A program made the position numbers and the translations under genes. A stretch of 64,000 nt of DNA from Allofrancisella guangzhouensis (GTDB taxonomy: Bacteria > Pseudomonadota > Gammaproteobacteria > Francisellales > Francisellaceae), in contig NZ_CP010427.1 of NCBI RefSeq assembly GCF_000815225.1, positions 558,001 to 622,000 on the forward strand. The letters are read 5' to 3'. Below are positions 48,409 through 57,080 of the stretch, piece after piece (the stretch's first letter is position 1; every line of letters starts with the position of its first letter). The notes below the pieces were generated by a model, which was not told the DNA's origin, did not search any database, and worked only from the letters and a program-made list of their open reading frames with translations.

Positions 48409-49995
48409 TTAGCTGGGAAAGAATATCAATCGGTCTTTAACACTTATGTCAAAATGTTTTTTGACACACTTAGTATAGTCCCCTGGTATAAATGCAGAGA
48501 ACGGAGTTTGGTAATTCACCAGCTTACATTCATAAGGTATGACATAATTTTGCTCCCAGTAGTTATTAATAGTACCAGAACCCTGAGCATTAAAAGGTTT
48601 CATAGCTTTACAGCCTAGAACTTCATCAGCAGGTATTTCTACATTAAGGTATTTGGCGAAATTTTCATAGTAATTTATACGGTTTATAGATTGAGGAGCT
48701 TCTGTACCTTTACCACATTCTACACCACCGTTGATAATCTGGGTTGTTATACCAAATCCTGGAAATAAACCATTAGCTTTATCAGCAGCGTTTGGTTGCC
48801 ATGTACCATCAATCACATGTAATATAGATGGTTTTGGAGATTGTGGGTATACAAAAAAGAATATATCAGAAGCTAAGTTTAACCAAGTATCAGCAACTAA
48901 CTCAGGGTTATCTAGAAGTATACTTGCATCACCAAACATCGCTTGTGAGAAAGATCCATAGTTATAGTTATACTTTAGCTGTTTTGAGCCCCTACCGAAG
49001 TATGATTTAAACTCACCGTTTTTAAATTTACCACAAGGCCAAGTTTCACCTTGCCATGTTGTTGGACTGCATAGTTGGTTATAGCCATTTCTAGATTTTT
49101 CAGTAAATCCAGACTCACGTAATAAAACTAGACCTTGACGCCATTCTGGAACGTCCCAGTGTGCTGTGTGTCCACCCGTTTCTTGAGTAAAATGAGCAAA
49201 CATAGTAGCTAGTGATTTACGACAGATTGCATCTGCATCTCTGCCATCATCATAGCTACCACAGAAAGCTGGGAATTTAGCGACAGCTTTTAAGAAGTTT
49301 TCATAAGTATATTCGACAGATCGTTTAGGGAATATATAATTCCAATCCTTTTCTGAGATTATGCTTTCAACTCTTTTTACATTTTCTGGGTTATTGGGAG
49401 ATAGAGGTTTAACAATTTCAACAATTTTGTTATCTCTTGTTCTTATAGTATTTTTAATTAGAAGCATTTTAGGATCATTAGTTAACTCAGCTTCTTTTGC
49501 ATCTAACTCTTCTTGAGTCATAACGTATCTATTACTAAGGTTTACTTGATCAACGCTTTTGGGATAAACAGGATATTTAAATATATTACCTTGACTGTTA
49601 TCATTAACATAGTCTCCACCTATCCAAAGGCCGCTAAGAGCAATATTATCAGCGTCATTTGCTATACTGAAATGTAAGTGATAAGTTTTACCGTTTTCTA
49701 ATATAGCACCAGTACCTTCTGGATACCATGCTTCTGATGTTATTAAAGTATTTCTTGCCTTTGTCTTTTGAGTTATATTGCCTGGAATCCCCCATACCCT
49801 ATCAATGCTAATGTCGTTATTAAATTTAACTACGATATTACTATTTCTTAAGTCGATATCGTCATAACACGTGAAGTCTATAATATAGCCGCTTCTAATT
49901 TTTTTAAATCCATCCATAGCACAGATTCCAGCATATGAAACTGTACTCATTAAGGCTAGAATGATAGCAGAAATAAATTTCACTTTTAGTTTCAT
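48409..49995 (-). CDS. Secreted GH19 chitinase, copy 1
   Basis: 528 residues from the ATG at 49995, chosen because AGAGGAAAG lies just before it; an upstream in-frame TTG at 50013 would overlap that site. Signal peptide to SYAG, then a beta-rich binding-like domain (about 20-145) and a GH19 catalytic domain. The general acid lies in [30 protein letters not shown] and YNYNYG match the GH19 substrate-cleft motif (YFGRGxxQLxYNYNYG). It is a paralogue of the next gene but lacks the DPV linker and the CBM5/12 module. Degrades chitin by inverting hydrolysis. Confidence 0.92.
   Translation of the reverse strand: MKLKVKFISAIILALMSTVSYAGICAMDGFKKIRSGYIIDFTCYDDIDLRNSNIVVKFNNDISIDRVWGIPGNITQKTKARNTLITSEAWYPEGTGAILENGKTYHLHFSIANDADNIALSGLWIGGDYVNDNSQGNIFKYPVYPKSVDQVNLSNRYVMTQEELDAKEAELTNDPKMLLIKNTIRTRDNKIVEIVKPLSPNNPENVKRVESIISEKDWNYIFPKRSVEYTYENFLKAVAKFPAFCGSYDDGRDADAICRKSLATMFAHFTQETGGHTAHWDVPEWRQGLVLLRESGFTEKSRNGYNQLCSPTTWQGETWPCGKFKNGEFKSYFGRGSKQLKYNYNYGSFSQAMFGDASILLDNPELVADTWLNLASDIFFFVYPQSPKPSILHVIDGTWQPNAADKANGLFPGFGITTQIINGGVECGKGTEAPQSINRINYYENFAKYLNVEIPADEVLGCKAMKPFNAQGSGTINNYWEQNYVIPYECKLVNYQTPFSAFIPGDYTKCVKKHFDISVKDRLIFFPS
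49126..49402. repeat. 277-bp near-identical block shared by the two GH19 genes (copy A)
   Basis: Bases 49126-49402 match 51080-51356 with one difference (C at 49386, G at 51340), although flanking parts of the two chitinase genes differ clearly. The block covers the front of the catalytic domain. This pattern is the footprint of gene conversion between the paralogues. Confidence 0.85.
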
Positions 49996-50070
49996 AAGTC
50001 TTTCCTCTTTCAAATTTTTTATAGTTTGGATAAATATACAAGTTAAGTGTTTTGCTTTATATACGGGAGA

Positions 50071-50099
50071 TTTGATAGGCCTGAATGGTTTTTGATAGG
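50071..50099. promoter_or_regulatory. Direct repeats upstream of GH19 copy 1
   Basis: TTTGATAGG occurs at 50071-50079 and 50091-50099, 20 bases apart (two helical turns), 75-105 bases before the chitinase start. Such phasing suits a transcription activator. The rest of the 50014-50359 gap is AT-rich and shows nothing else. Confidence 0.3.
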
Positions 50100-50359
50100 G
50101 TTGAGAATATCTTTGTATGTTACAGTTAGAATCTCTATAATTATGCTAATAACGCCATAATGAATAGGTTAGAAGTAGTTATTAGATTGCAAATAGACCC
50201 TTAGGTGAGAGAAATTATTTAAAGCTAATATTTTAATATATACTTAATAATAAGTATTAATTAAACAAATTTTCTAATTAATGATAAAAATAAATACTTT
50301 CACGCTTTTAAAGCGCAACCTAATAAGAGGTAGTCAAAGAATACAGGTTTAGATATTTA

Positions 50360-52183
50360 CTATTTGATAATTATATCAGGGAAGAAATGTTTAACACAGT
50401 TGGTGTAATCACCTGCTTTAAAAGCTGAATATGGAGTTTGGTAACCAACTAGCTTACATGCATAAGATTTACCATCAGGGTTTCCAGCTATCCAACTATA
50501 GTCTTGTTCCCAATAAATATTAGTAGCTCCAGCCCCAGCAGCATCAAATTGTTTCATTAGTTTACAACCTAATACTTCATCAGCAGGTATTTCTACACCA
50601 AGATATTTAGCAAAATTCTCATAGTAGTTGATACGGTTCATAGATTGAGCAACTTCTACGCTACCACCACACTCTACACCACCATTGATAATCTGAGTTG
50701 TTACACCAAATCCTGGAGTTAATCCATTAGCTTTATCAGCAGCGTTTGGTTGCCATGTGCCATCAATTACATGTAACATAGATGGTTTTGGTGGTTGTGG
50801 GTATACAAAGAAAAATACAGCAGAAGCCAAGTTTAACCATGTATCTGCAACTAGCTCTGGATTATCCAATAGTACTCTTACATCACCATACATAGCTTCT
50901 GAGAATGGACCATAATTGTAGTTATAGCTTAGCTGTTTAGCACCTCTACCAAAATATGATTTAAAGTCACCATTTTCAAACTTGCCACAAGGCCACGTTT
51001 GTCCTTGCCAAGTATCAGGATTACATTCACCGTTGTAACCACCACGCATATTTTCATCCCAGCCCATTTCACGAACATGAACTAGACCTTGACGCCATTC
51101 TGGAACGTCCCAGTGTGCTGTGTGTCCACCCGTTTCTTGAGTAAAATGAGCAAACATAGTAGCTAGTGATTTACGACAGATTGCATCTGCATCTCTGCCA
51201 TCATCATAGCTACCACAGAAAGCTGGGAATTTAGCGACAGCTTTTAAGAAGTTTTCATAAGTATATTCGACAGATCGTTTAGGGAATATATAATTCCAAT
51301 CCTTTTCTGAGATTATGCTTTCAACTCTTTTTACATTTTGTGGGTTATTGGGAGATCCTGCTTGGACAGCTTCAACAATGCTATTATCTCTAGTTTTGAT
51401 TGAGTTCTTAATTTCAGTCATTAATGGATCACTAGTTAATTCAGCTTCTTTAGCATCTAACTCTGCTTGGGTAGTCACGTATTTATCGCTTGGAATGACA
51501 GGGTCAACTGGATCAACTGGATCAATTGGATCAATTGGATCGTCAGGGTTACTAGGATCGTAATTTCCCCAAGCCATATTCCAAGCACTTCCTGTACCTG
51601 GGGCATAAGCCCAAGCTGCCCCTGAGCACCAAGCTTCTACCCCAGTTTTGCAACGATAAAGTTTTCTATCTTTTTTAACTATATCACCACTTTTGTATGT
51701 TGCAGCTTCTGAGTATTGGGGATATTCTGAACCTGGTTCTACAGGGTCTACAGGGTCTACAGGGTCTACAGGGTCTACAGGGTCTACAGGGTCTACAGGG
51801 TCTACAGGGTCTACAGGGTCCGCTGAACCAACTTTAAAATCTTGAACGCTAAACTCAGAAGCGCTAGGAGAGAATTGTATAGTGGCAGATTTTCCTTTTT
51901 TTAGAATTGTTGGGTTACCACTCCAGTCTTTTGAGGTTATAGATACAGAACTACCGCTAGTCGTTAGAACAGTATTGTCTAGGTTCCAGACGCTACCTAC
52001 TTCTACTCCATTGGTTAATTTAAAGCTAATAGGATTTTTAACTAAATTAGTATCTCTGTCGCAACTAAATTCAATACTACCAGTCCAACCTGTATTAACT
52101 TTTTCTATACTACAGTTAGCAAATGCTACTGTACTTATTAAAGATAAAGTTGTAGCAGAAATTATTTTCATTTTTAAATGCAT
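50360..52183 (-). CDS. Secreted GH19 chitinase, copy 2, with DPV linker and chitin-binding module
   Basis: 607 residues. Signal peptide (1-22, STVAFA), beta-rich binding-like domain (about 23-119), a tandem Asp-Pro-Val linker (122-147), a CBM5/12 module (about 151-206, [20 protein letters not shown]), a second Pro-rich linker (207-228), and a GH19 domain (about 235-600). The acid is in [10 protein letters not shown], the cleft motif in [23 protein letters not shown] precedes the first ATG; a second Met at codon 4 is possible. Paralogue of the gene 346 bases away, so the pair arose by tandem duplication. Confidence 0.94.
   Translation of the reverse strand: MHLKMKIISATTLSLISTVAFANCSIEKVNTGWTGSIEFSCDRDTNLVKNPISFKLTNGVEVGSVWNLDNTVLTTSGSSVSITSKDWSGNPTILKKGKSATIQFSPSASEFSVQDFKVGSADPVDPVDPVDPVDPVDPVDPVDPVDPVEPGSEYPQYSEAATYKSGDIVKKDRKLYRCKTGVEAWCSGAAWAYAPGTGSAWNMAWGNYDPSNPDDPIDPIDPVDPVDPVIPSDKYVTTQAELDAKEAELTSDPLMTEIKNSIKTRDNSIVEAVQAGSPNNPQNVKRVESIISEKDWNYIFPKRSVEYTYENFLKAVAKFPAFCGSYDDGRDADAICRKSLATMFAHFTQETGGHTAHWDVPEWRQGLVHVREMGWDENMRGGYNGECNPDTWQGQTWPCGKFENGDFKSYFGRGAKQLSYNYNYGPFSEAMYGDVRVLLDNPELVADTWLNLASAVFFFVYPQPPKPSMLHVIDGTWQPNAADKANGLTPGFGVTTQIINGGVECGGSVEVAQSMNRINYYENFAKYLGVEIPADEVLGCKLMKQFDAAGAGATNIYWEQDYSWIAGNPDGKSYACKLVGYQTPYSAFKAGDYTNCVKHFFPDIIIK
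51080..51356. repeat. 277-bp near-identical block shared by the two GH19 genes (copy B)
   Basis: Partner of 49126-49402; the shift is exactly 1,954 bases throughout, with a single substitution at 51340. See copy A. Confidence 0.85.
51741..51821. repeat. Nine tandem 9-bp repeats (DPV linker)
   Basis: ACAGGGTCT is repeated nine times (last unit ACAGGGTCC), coding Val-Asp-Pro units on the reverse strand between the binding domain and the CBM of the GH19 chitinase. A degenerate relative lies at about 51499-51543. Being in units of 9, length changes keep the frame and would vary the linker. Confidence 0.9.
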
Positions 52184-52310
52184 ATATTTTATTTTCCTTA
52201 AATTTTAATTTATATAAATTGTTTAAAGGCGGGAATATTCTATAGTAGAAATCTGAAAAAAGATATAAAATAAAACGTCTTTTACTTGTTATATTTTGAT
52301 AGCAATAGTG

Positions 52311-52778
52311 TTATTTATGATAAGGGTGGCCAACCAAAATGGTGTGAGCTCTATATATTTGCTCTGCTATTATTATTCTAACTATAGGGTGTGGAAAAGT
52401 CATCTTTGAAATGGAAATTTTATCTCTAGCTAAGTTTTTAATACTTTGATCAATACCATCTGGTCCACCAATCAATATTACAACGTTCGGGGTGTGGAGT
52501 TTCCAATCGTGGATTTTATTGGCTAATTCCTCTGTAGATATTATCTTAGATTGAACGTCTAATATGACTAGATAGTCATTGTCATTAAGCCGATTTAGTA
52601 TAGTTTTTGCCTCCTGCTCTAGCCATAGAGTAGGATTACCAGTTTTAGTACGTTTTGCTATGGGTAGTTCTATAAGTTCAAGAAGGATAGCTTTACTAAG
52701 ACGCTTTCTGTACTCCTCAAAGCCGTCACCTACCCATTTTGGAGGTTTTTCACCGAGTGATAAAATTTTGATTTTCAT
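52311..52778 (-). CDS. rlmH: 23S rRNA pseudouridine-1915 N3-methyltransferase
   Basis: SPOUT methyltransferase that acts on 70S ribosomes at helix 69. The ATG at 52778 gives 155 residues, the family's exact usual length; the six upstream in-frame codons do not belong. Motifs: MKIKILSLGEKPPKWV start, VILIGGPDGID (SAM knot) and SKMTFPHPIVRIIIAEQIYRA, ending LVGHPYHK. It starts 2 bases after the yaaA stop, so the two are one unit. Confidence 0.95.
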   Translation of the reverse strand: MKIKILSLGEKPPKWVGDGFEEYRKRLSKAILLELIELPIAKRTKTGNPTLWLEQEAKTILNRLNDNDYLVILDVQSKIISTEELANKIHDWKLHTPNVVILIGGPDGIDQSIKNLARDKISISKMTFPHPIVRIIIAEQIYRAHTILVGHPYHK

Positions 52779-52780
52779 AA

Positions 52781-53545
52781 TTACCTTGTAAAACACAAAA
52801 GGTTATCTTGTGAAAGCTCGGGATTGTACTGGTAGCCTCCAACATTAAACTTTTTAATACTTTGAATATCATCAATTTTGTTTGTAAGTATAAATCTAGC
52901 CATCAAGCCTCGAGCTTTTTTTGCATATATACTTATAGTTTTATAAGAGCCACTTTTATTTTCTTTGAAGTCTATATCAAGCCAGTTAGCATTTAAAAGT
53001 TTTTTATCAATAGCTTGTGAATATTCACTAGAAGCTAGGTTTATAAGGGTTTTATTATTTTGGAATTCAAAAAACTTATTTAATTGGACGGTTATTTTGT
53101 TTTGCCAATATTTGTGTAATATTTTGTTATTTATTTTAACTTTTGTACTCATTTCTAATCTATATGCTTGTATTAAATCAAGAGGGCGTAAGAGCCCATA
53201 CAAACCAGATAATATTAGTAAATGTTCTTGAGAATAGTTTATAGTTTCTTCATCCAGAGTCTTAGCGTTTAGACCTTTATAAACGTCTCCGCTGAATGTG
53301 AATATTGCAGCTTTTGCATTTGTGTTATCAAATTTATCTGGGTTAAATGTGTTGTGCTTATCAAAAACTTCTTGTGCTAATTTAGGGCTTATTTTCATTA
53401 AATTTTCTATTTCATCAGTCTCATAATGCTTAAGTTTGCTAATTAACTGTTTGGTTTCATGTTTAAACTGAGGTTGCGTAAAGTTGTAGTTTATTTTTAT
53501 TGGCTCAAAGTTTTGACTTTTTGCGGGTGAAATTACAATAATCAT
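52781..53545 (-). CDS. yaaA: Peroxide stress protein YaaA (DUF328/UPF0246)
   Basis: 254 residues, usual length. Starts MIIVISPAKSQNF (family: MLIVISPAK), with FSGDVYKGLNA, LLILSGLYGLLRPLDLIQAYRLEM and KKARGLMARFI, all family signatures. In E. coli it lowers free iron under peroxide stress and binds DNA. It is followed 2 bases later by rlmH. The 366 bases between its start and the SRP RNA show only AT-rich sequence and the RNA promoter. Confidence 0.93.
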   Translation of the reverse strand: MIIVISPAKSQNFEPIKINYNFTQPQFKHETKQLISKLKHYETDEIENLMKISPKLAQEVFDKHNTFNPDKFDNTNAKAAIFTFSGDVYKGLNAKTLDEETINYSQEHLLILSGLYGLLRPLDLIQAYRLEMSTKVKINNKILHKYWQNKITVQLNKFFEFQNNKTLINLASSEYSQAIDKKLLNANWLDIDFKENKSGSYKTISIYAKKARGLMARFILTNKIDDIQSIKKFNVGGYQYNPELSQDNLLCFTR

Positions 53546-53877
53546 TTAGCTTATATATTACTCAAAAAAAATCCTTTTGGTAAATGATACCAGCTTAGGA
53601 GTAATAATGGAATTTGCTAGGGCAATCGCATTAAAATAAAGTTATTCAATAATCCTTGTTTTATAAGGGTTTACTGGGTTTTATTCATAAATCTTAAATA
53701 AATTATTGTAAAATAATTATACTGAACAAGCAATTTATCTAATCAATAGTGGGTTATATCTTATATGTATGCTAATTTTAGATATAAAACTAAGTCTTGT
53801 CACATAAATTTTAACAGAACCTAACTTATCAAGTTGTTTTTTAAATGCGATTGCTCTGTGGAATTTGGATTGATAAC

Positions 53878-53906
53878 TTGTATTTTAAAGCTAACTCTAG
53901 TAATAT
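53878..53906 (+). promoter_or_regulatory. Probable promoter of the SRP RNA gene
   Basis: TTGTAT (53878-53883), 17-base spacer, TAATAT (53901-53906). Transcription would start about 6-7 bases later, at the first base of the RNA at 53912-53913. Boxes are only 3/6 and 4/6 matches, but the geometry is good. Confidence 0.5.
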
Positions 53907-53911
53907 GTAGA

Positions 53912-54015
53912 TGCTGACTTGGTTTTCACGCAATGCTAGATTGTGAACCCCGCCAGGTCCGGAAGGAAGCAACGGTAATGGTTGATACATGTGCCGTGGT
54001 AAGGCTAAGTCAGCA
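53912..54015 (+). ncRNA. ffs: Signal recognition particle 4.5S RNA
   Basis: Small SRP RNA of about 104 nt. The terminal helix TGCTGACTT (53912-53920) pairs with AAGTCAGCA (54007-54015). The apical domain carries the conserved core CAGGTCCGGAAGGAAGCA with the GGAA tetraloop and the AGCA side that bind Ffh. Reading frames seen on both strands here are spurious. A duplicated protein-gene fragment starts 16 bases downstream. Confidence 0.95.
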
Positions 54016-54030
54016 CTTAATTGATTGTTC

Positions 54031-54263
54031 TGCTGCTTGCAATGAATTAACAAAAGCTATGCCCAAGAAAAACATTGTAAAATATCTGGATAATTTAATT
54101 TTTTTCAAGTTTTACCTATTTGTATAAAAATAAAATTCTCCAACTCGATAAAAAGTTGTCCATAACACTAAAATTGTAAATAAAATACCTAGCCATAAGA
54201 CCGTGGAGGGTAGCAAAATCATTATGATAAAGAAAATGAAAGTCTCTACTCTCTCCATTAAAC
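54031..54263 (-). pseudogene. Duplicated fragment of the DUF547/CDP-alcohol transferase locus
   Basis: 233 bases that match 13340-13572 with about seven substitutions (near 97% identity) and no gaps. It holds, on the reverse strand, the start of the DUF547 signal peptide and the 3' end of the CDP-alcohol phosphatidyltransferase. The ribosome binding site for the DUF547 start is mutated (AGAGG to ATAGG), and no full gene remains. It lies between the SRP RNA and the second IS30 copy. Confidence 0.9.
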
Positions 54264-54314
54264 AAAACCCGTAGATAGCATGTATTTGTTGGTCAAGGAT
54301 ATCTTGGATTTGTT

Positions 54315-55360
54315 GCTAGATTGTATTCTGAAAGTTTTAAAATAGTTGAAAGAGAGTTCCAGATGTAGTTTATTAGGTTTGAGAAGAACTTAAATAAACG
54401 AACAGGAACTAAAAATGGCACATAGACATTTAACTCTTTCAGATAGATATTATATAGAAAATTTACTTAAATTAGGATACTTAGAAGCAGCAATAGCTAA
54501 TAAAATAGGATTTAGTAAAACAGCTGTTATAAATGAACTTAAAAGGAATAAAGTAGGTAAAAGTTATTCTGCAGAGATAGCCCATAAGTTGTATTGTAGT
54601 CGTAGAAAGTCAAATAATCATAAACTTACTAATGAAGTTAAAAAGCTGATAATAGCTTTACTCAAAAAGAAAATATCACCGGAGTTAATTTGTGGTAGAT
54701 TAAAGCATGAAGGTATAGCTAAGCTAAGTTTTAAAGCTGTTTATAACTTTATACAAAGACATAACCTTAAACAGTTATTATTCTTCAAAGGTAGGCGTTA
54801 CAAATACAAAAAAGAAGGCTCCTCAAATCAAGGTAAGATAAAGGATAGAGTCAACATATCACAAAGGCCTAAAGCAGCTAATGATAGAAAAGAGCTGTAT
54901 CATTTTGAAGGTGATACTATAGTCGGTAAAGATCATAAAGGAGCTATTTTGACTATGGTAGATAGAGTTAGTAGATTCACAATTCTAGGCAAAGCTAAAG
55001 ATAGAACAGCTAGTTCAATTAACCAAATTTTATACAGAGCATCAAATGGTAATAAAATTACCACAGCTACTTTTGATAATGGTAAAGAGTTTGCTAAACA
55101 CAAAAATTTATCAAATAAAACTGGTATTAAAGTATTCTTTGCAGATGCATATAGTCCATGGCAAAGAGGTACAAATGAAAACATGAATAGGTATATCAGA
55201 CAATTTATTCCTAAAGGTACTGATTTTAGTAATATCTCTCATCAGTATCTTAGAAAGTTGCAAATTGACTTGAATAATAGACCTAAAAAATGTTTAAATT
55301 ATTTAACACCTAATGAGGTACATTTCGGAATCAGTATAAACATTGAGACTACAATCTAGC
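54315..55360 (+). mobile_element. IS30-family insertion sequence, copy 2
   Basis: 1,046 bp with the same perfect 11-base inverted repeats as copy 1 (54315-54325 and 55350-55360). It is flanked by the 3-bp target duplication GTT (54312-54314 and 55361-55363). The target is a remnant-rich gap rather than a gene. Its transposase translation is identical to that of copy 1. Confidence 0.93.
54415..55359 (+). CDS. IS30-family transposase
   Basis: 314 residues, identical to the transposase at 41343-42287, with the same DDE residues (D167, D221, E255) and the stop inside the right inverted repeat. Both copies keep the same offset (100 bases) from the left end. An intact second copy means the element can supply its own transposase and also mediate recombination between the two sites. 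Confidence 0.95.
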   Translation: MAHRHLTLSDRYYIENLLKLGYLEAAIANKIGFSKTAVINELKRNKVGKSYSAEIAHKLYCSRRKSNNHKLTNEVKKLIIALLKKKISPELICGRLKHEGIAKLSFKAVYNFIQRHNLKQLLFFKGRRYKYKKEGSSNQGKIKDRVNISQRPKAANDRKELYHFEGDTIVGKDHKGAILTMVDRVSRFTILGKAKDRTASSINQILYRASNGNKITTATFDNGKEFAKHKNLSNKTGIKVFFADAYSPWQRGTNENMNRYIRQFIPKGTDFSNISHQYLRKLQIDLNNRPKKCLNYLTPNEVHFGISINIETTI

Positions 55361-55485
55361 GTTTATATCTCATTAATGACAATAAGCCAAATTTTTGTAT
55401 ATGATTTGCAACAAAAAAACGGCTTGATTAGTATATTAGAGTATTCTAAACTAAGTGCATATTAATATACTTAAATCTATTTTAT

Positions 55486-56280
55486 ATGAATGCAGAATCT
55501 ATTTTACGCTTAAGCTTTTTTTTTGGTATTTTGTTGGTTATGTTGTTATGGGAATTTGCATCTCCAAAACGTAAAAACAATCAAGTTTTTAATCTAAAAA
55601 GAAAGTTTAATAACTTAATCTTAGTTTTCTTAAATACTATTATTTTAAGGATTATTTTTCCTACTGCAGCAGTAGGAGTAGCTATATGGTGTCAAGATTA
55701 CAAAATTGGATTGCTATATGCTTTTGATATCGCTATGTGGTTAGCTGTAATAGTTGCTTTTTTAGCATTAGATTTTGCGATTTATTTACAGCATGTGCTT
55801 TTTCATTATTTACCTGTTTTATGGAAATTACATCGTGTGCATCATGCTGATATGGAATATGATGTAACTACAGGGTTACGCTTTCACCCAATTGAAATTG
55901 TTTTATCAATGATTATTAAATTTGGTGTGATAATTTTTATAGGAGCTCCAGTATTAGCGGTAATAATTTTTGAAATAGTATTAAATGCTACATCTATGTT
56001 TAATCATGGTAATGTCAACTTATCGCCAAAAATAGATAAATTCTTACGCTATATAGTTGTAACTCCTGATATGCATAGAGTTCATCATTCTGTATTATCA
56101 AAAGAAACTAATTCAAACTTTGGGTTTAATTTTTCTATATGGGATAAAATATTTCAAACCTATATTAAGCAACCTAAATCAGCCCATGAAAATATGGATA
56201 TTGGTGTTAATGAATATAGAAATCCAAAGCAAACTCAAACTTTATTAGGTATGTTGTGTATGCCTTTTAAGAGAGATTGA
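55486..56280 (+). CDS. Sterol desaturase/fatty acid hydroxylase family protein
   Basis: Integral-membrane di-iron enzyme, 264 residues with about four helices. Histidine clusters match the fatty acid hydroxylase superfamily: LQHVLFH, LHRVHH (WKLHRVHHADMEYDV), RFHP, FNHGN and DMHRVHHS. Eight or more His are thus correctly spaced to hold two irons. It probably hydroxylates or desaturates a membrane lipid; the substrate is unknown. Lies 125 bases after IS30 copy 2, with no strong ribosome binding site before the ATG. Confidence 0.88.
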   Translation: MNAESILRLSFFFGILLVMLLWEFASPKRKNNQVFNLKRKFNNLILVFLNTIILRIIFPTAAVGVAIWCQDYKIGLLYAFDIAMWLAVIVAFLALDFAIYLQHVLFHYLPVLWKLHRVHHADMEYDVTTGLRFHPIEIVLSMIIKFGVIIFIGAPVLAVIIFEIVLNATSMFNHGNVNLSPKIDKFLRYIVVTPDMHRVHHSVLSKETNSNFGFNFSIWDKIFQTYIKQPKSAHENMDIGVNEYRNPKQTQTLLGMLCMPFKRD

Positions 56281-56426
56281 AAAATGTTATTACTTTTTAC
56301 ATAATTTATAGAGTATGTAATTGGAAATGTCTCTAATGCTTGTCTAATTCTTAAGTTTAGAACAAGAAGTAAGTAGCAAATCCTGCACCGAATGCTATTA
56401 TAAAAATAACAGTAAGGAATGTCATT

Positions 56427-56570
56427 ATGATTTGCCATCTAAAAATAGATATTAATAAATTATTATTTCATTTAGACCAAGGTTGCCAGTATACAGCTAA
56501 AGAGTTTAGAGATTTTCTTAAAATTCATAACCCACATTCTAAACCAAAGTGCGACACATTACAATGTTAA
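56427..56570 (+). pseudogene. IS3-family transposase fragment
   Basis: A 47-codon frame reading KLLFHLDQGCQYTAKEFRDF, LKIHNPHSKPK. This corresponds to the H-S-D-x-G-S-Q-Y-T-S signature around the second catalytic Asp of IS3-family OrfB proteins; the first D and the E are absent and a stop follows. The remainder of the gap (56281-56694) is AT-rich. A 22-residue hydrophobic frame on the reverse strand (56357-56425) has no ribosome binding site and is not called. Confidence 0.6.
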
Positions 56571-56694
56571 TTCTTTGCAGTTGACTTTGAAGGAGATTTA
56601 AGTATAGAATTGCATTCAGCCTTTAAAGCTGATTAAAAACTAATCTGTTACCTATATGTTACCTTGAAGGTTTTTGATAAAAATAATATTTTGT

Positions 56695-56722
56695 TTGAAA
56701 AGTTATGAAAACAATATATAAT
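56695..56722 (+). promoter_or_regulatory. tRNA-Leu promoter
   Basis: TTGAAA (56695-56700), 16 bases, consensus TATAAT (56717-56722), 19 bases before the mature tRNA 5' end. The -10 box is perfect and the -35 box 5/6. Confidence 0.75.
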
Positions 56723-56741
56723 AAGTGTTGTAAGCTAATAT

Positions 56742-56828
56742 GCCGGAGTGGTGAAATTGGTAGACGCGCCGGATTCAAAATTCGGTTCTGGCAACAGAGT
56801 GCCGGTTCGAGTCCGGCCTCCGGCACCA
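56742..56828 (+). tRNA. tRNA-Leu (CAA)
   Basis: 87-nt class II tRNA with a long variable arm. Acceptor GCCGGAG/CTCCGGC, then A and encoded CCA. The anticodon loop TTCAAAA gives anticodon CAA (reads TTG codons). T arm GCCGG-TTCGAGT-CCGGC. It is the apparent attachment site of a lost genomic island: an integrase stub begins 162 bases downstream. Confidence 0.95.
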
Positions 56829-56844
56829 TTGATCAATAAAATAC

Positions 56845-56988
56845 AGTCTAAATTAGTCTAAAATCCCTTATAAAATAAAGCTTTTAGCATGGTTATTAGT
56901 AAAATATAGTCTAATTTTGTCTATTTACATCTAGTACAAATTGGTATACATTTGGTATACAAATTAATTCTAGAAACTCTTGTATACC
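56845..56988. promoter_or_regulatory. Repeat boxes between tRNA-Leu and the integrase stub
   Basis: AGTCTA occurs at 56845, 56855 and 56909, with a GTCTA at 56919, spaced like integrase arm-binding sites. Further on, GGTATACA at 56943 and 56954 faces an inverted TGTATACC at 56981, an operator-like set just before the integrase start at 56991. Roles are inferred from position. Confidence 0.4.
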
Positions 56989-56990
56989 AC

Positions 56991-57080
56991 ATGAAGCTAA
57001 ATAATGTAAAAATAAAGAATATAAAACATAATGAAAAAATGCAATGGATACCAGATGGTAATAATCTGTATCTAAGAGTT
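56991..57080 (+). pseudogene. Tyrosine integrase, N-terminal stub (DUF4102-like arm domain)
   Basis: ATG frame MKLNNVKIKNIKHNEKMQWI, PDGNNLYLRVK. The pattern K-I-K-x-I-K ... x-D-G-N-x-L-Y-L-R-V is the start of the arm-type DNA-binding domain of tRNA-targeting phage and island integrases. After about 30 codons the sequence passes into the IS30 left-end remnant (from about 57074), and the frame ends at 57122. The catalytic domain and the rest of the island are missing. Confidence 0.75.

Noticed and set aside
50360-52183. The 9-bp tandem repeats as a phase-variation switch
   Set aside because: A unit of 9 keeps the reading frame, so changes alter linker length, not on/off expression.
53841-54127. 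Reading frames on both strands across the SRP RNA
   Set aside because: They coincide with the conserved 4.5S RNA structure and are chance frames.
56357-56425. 22-residue hydrophobic reverse frame (MTFLTVIFIIAFGAG...)
   Set aside because: Looks like a small membrane peptide, but no ribosome binding site precedes it and it lies among IS debris.
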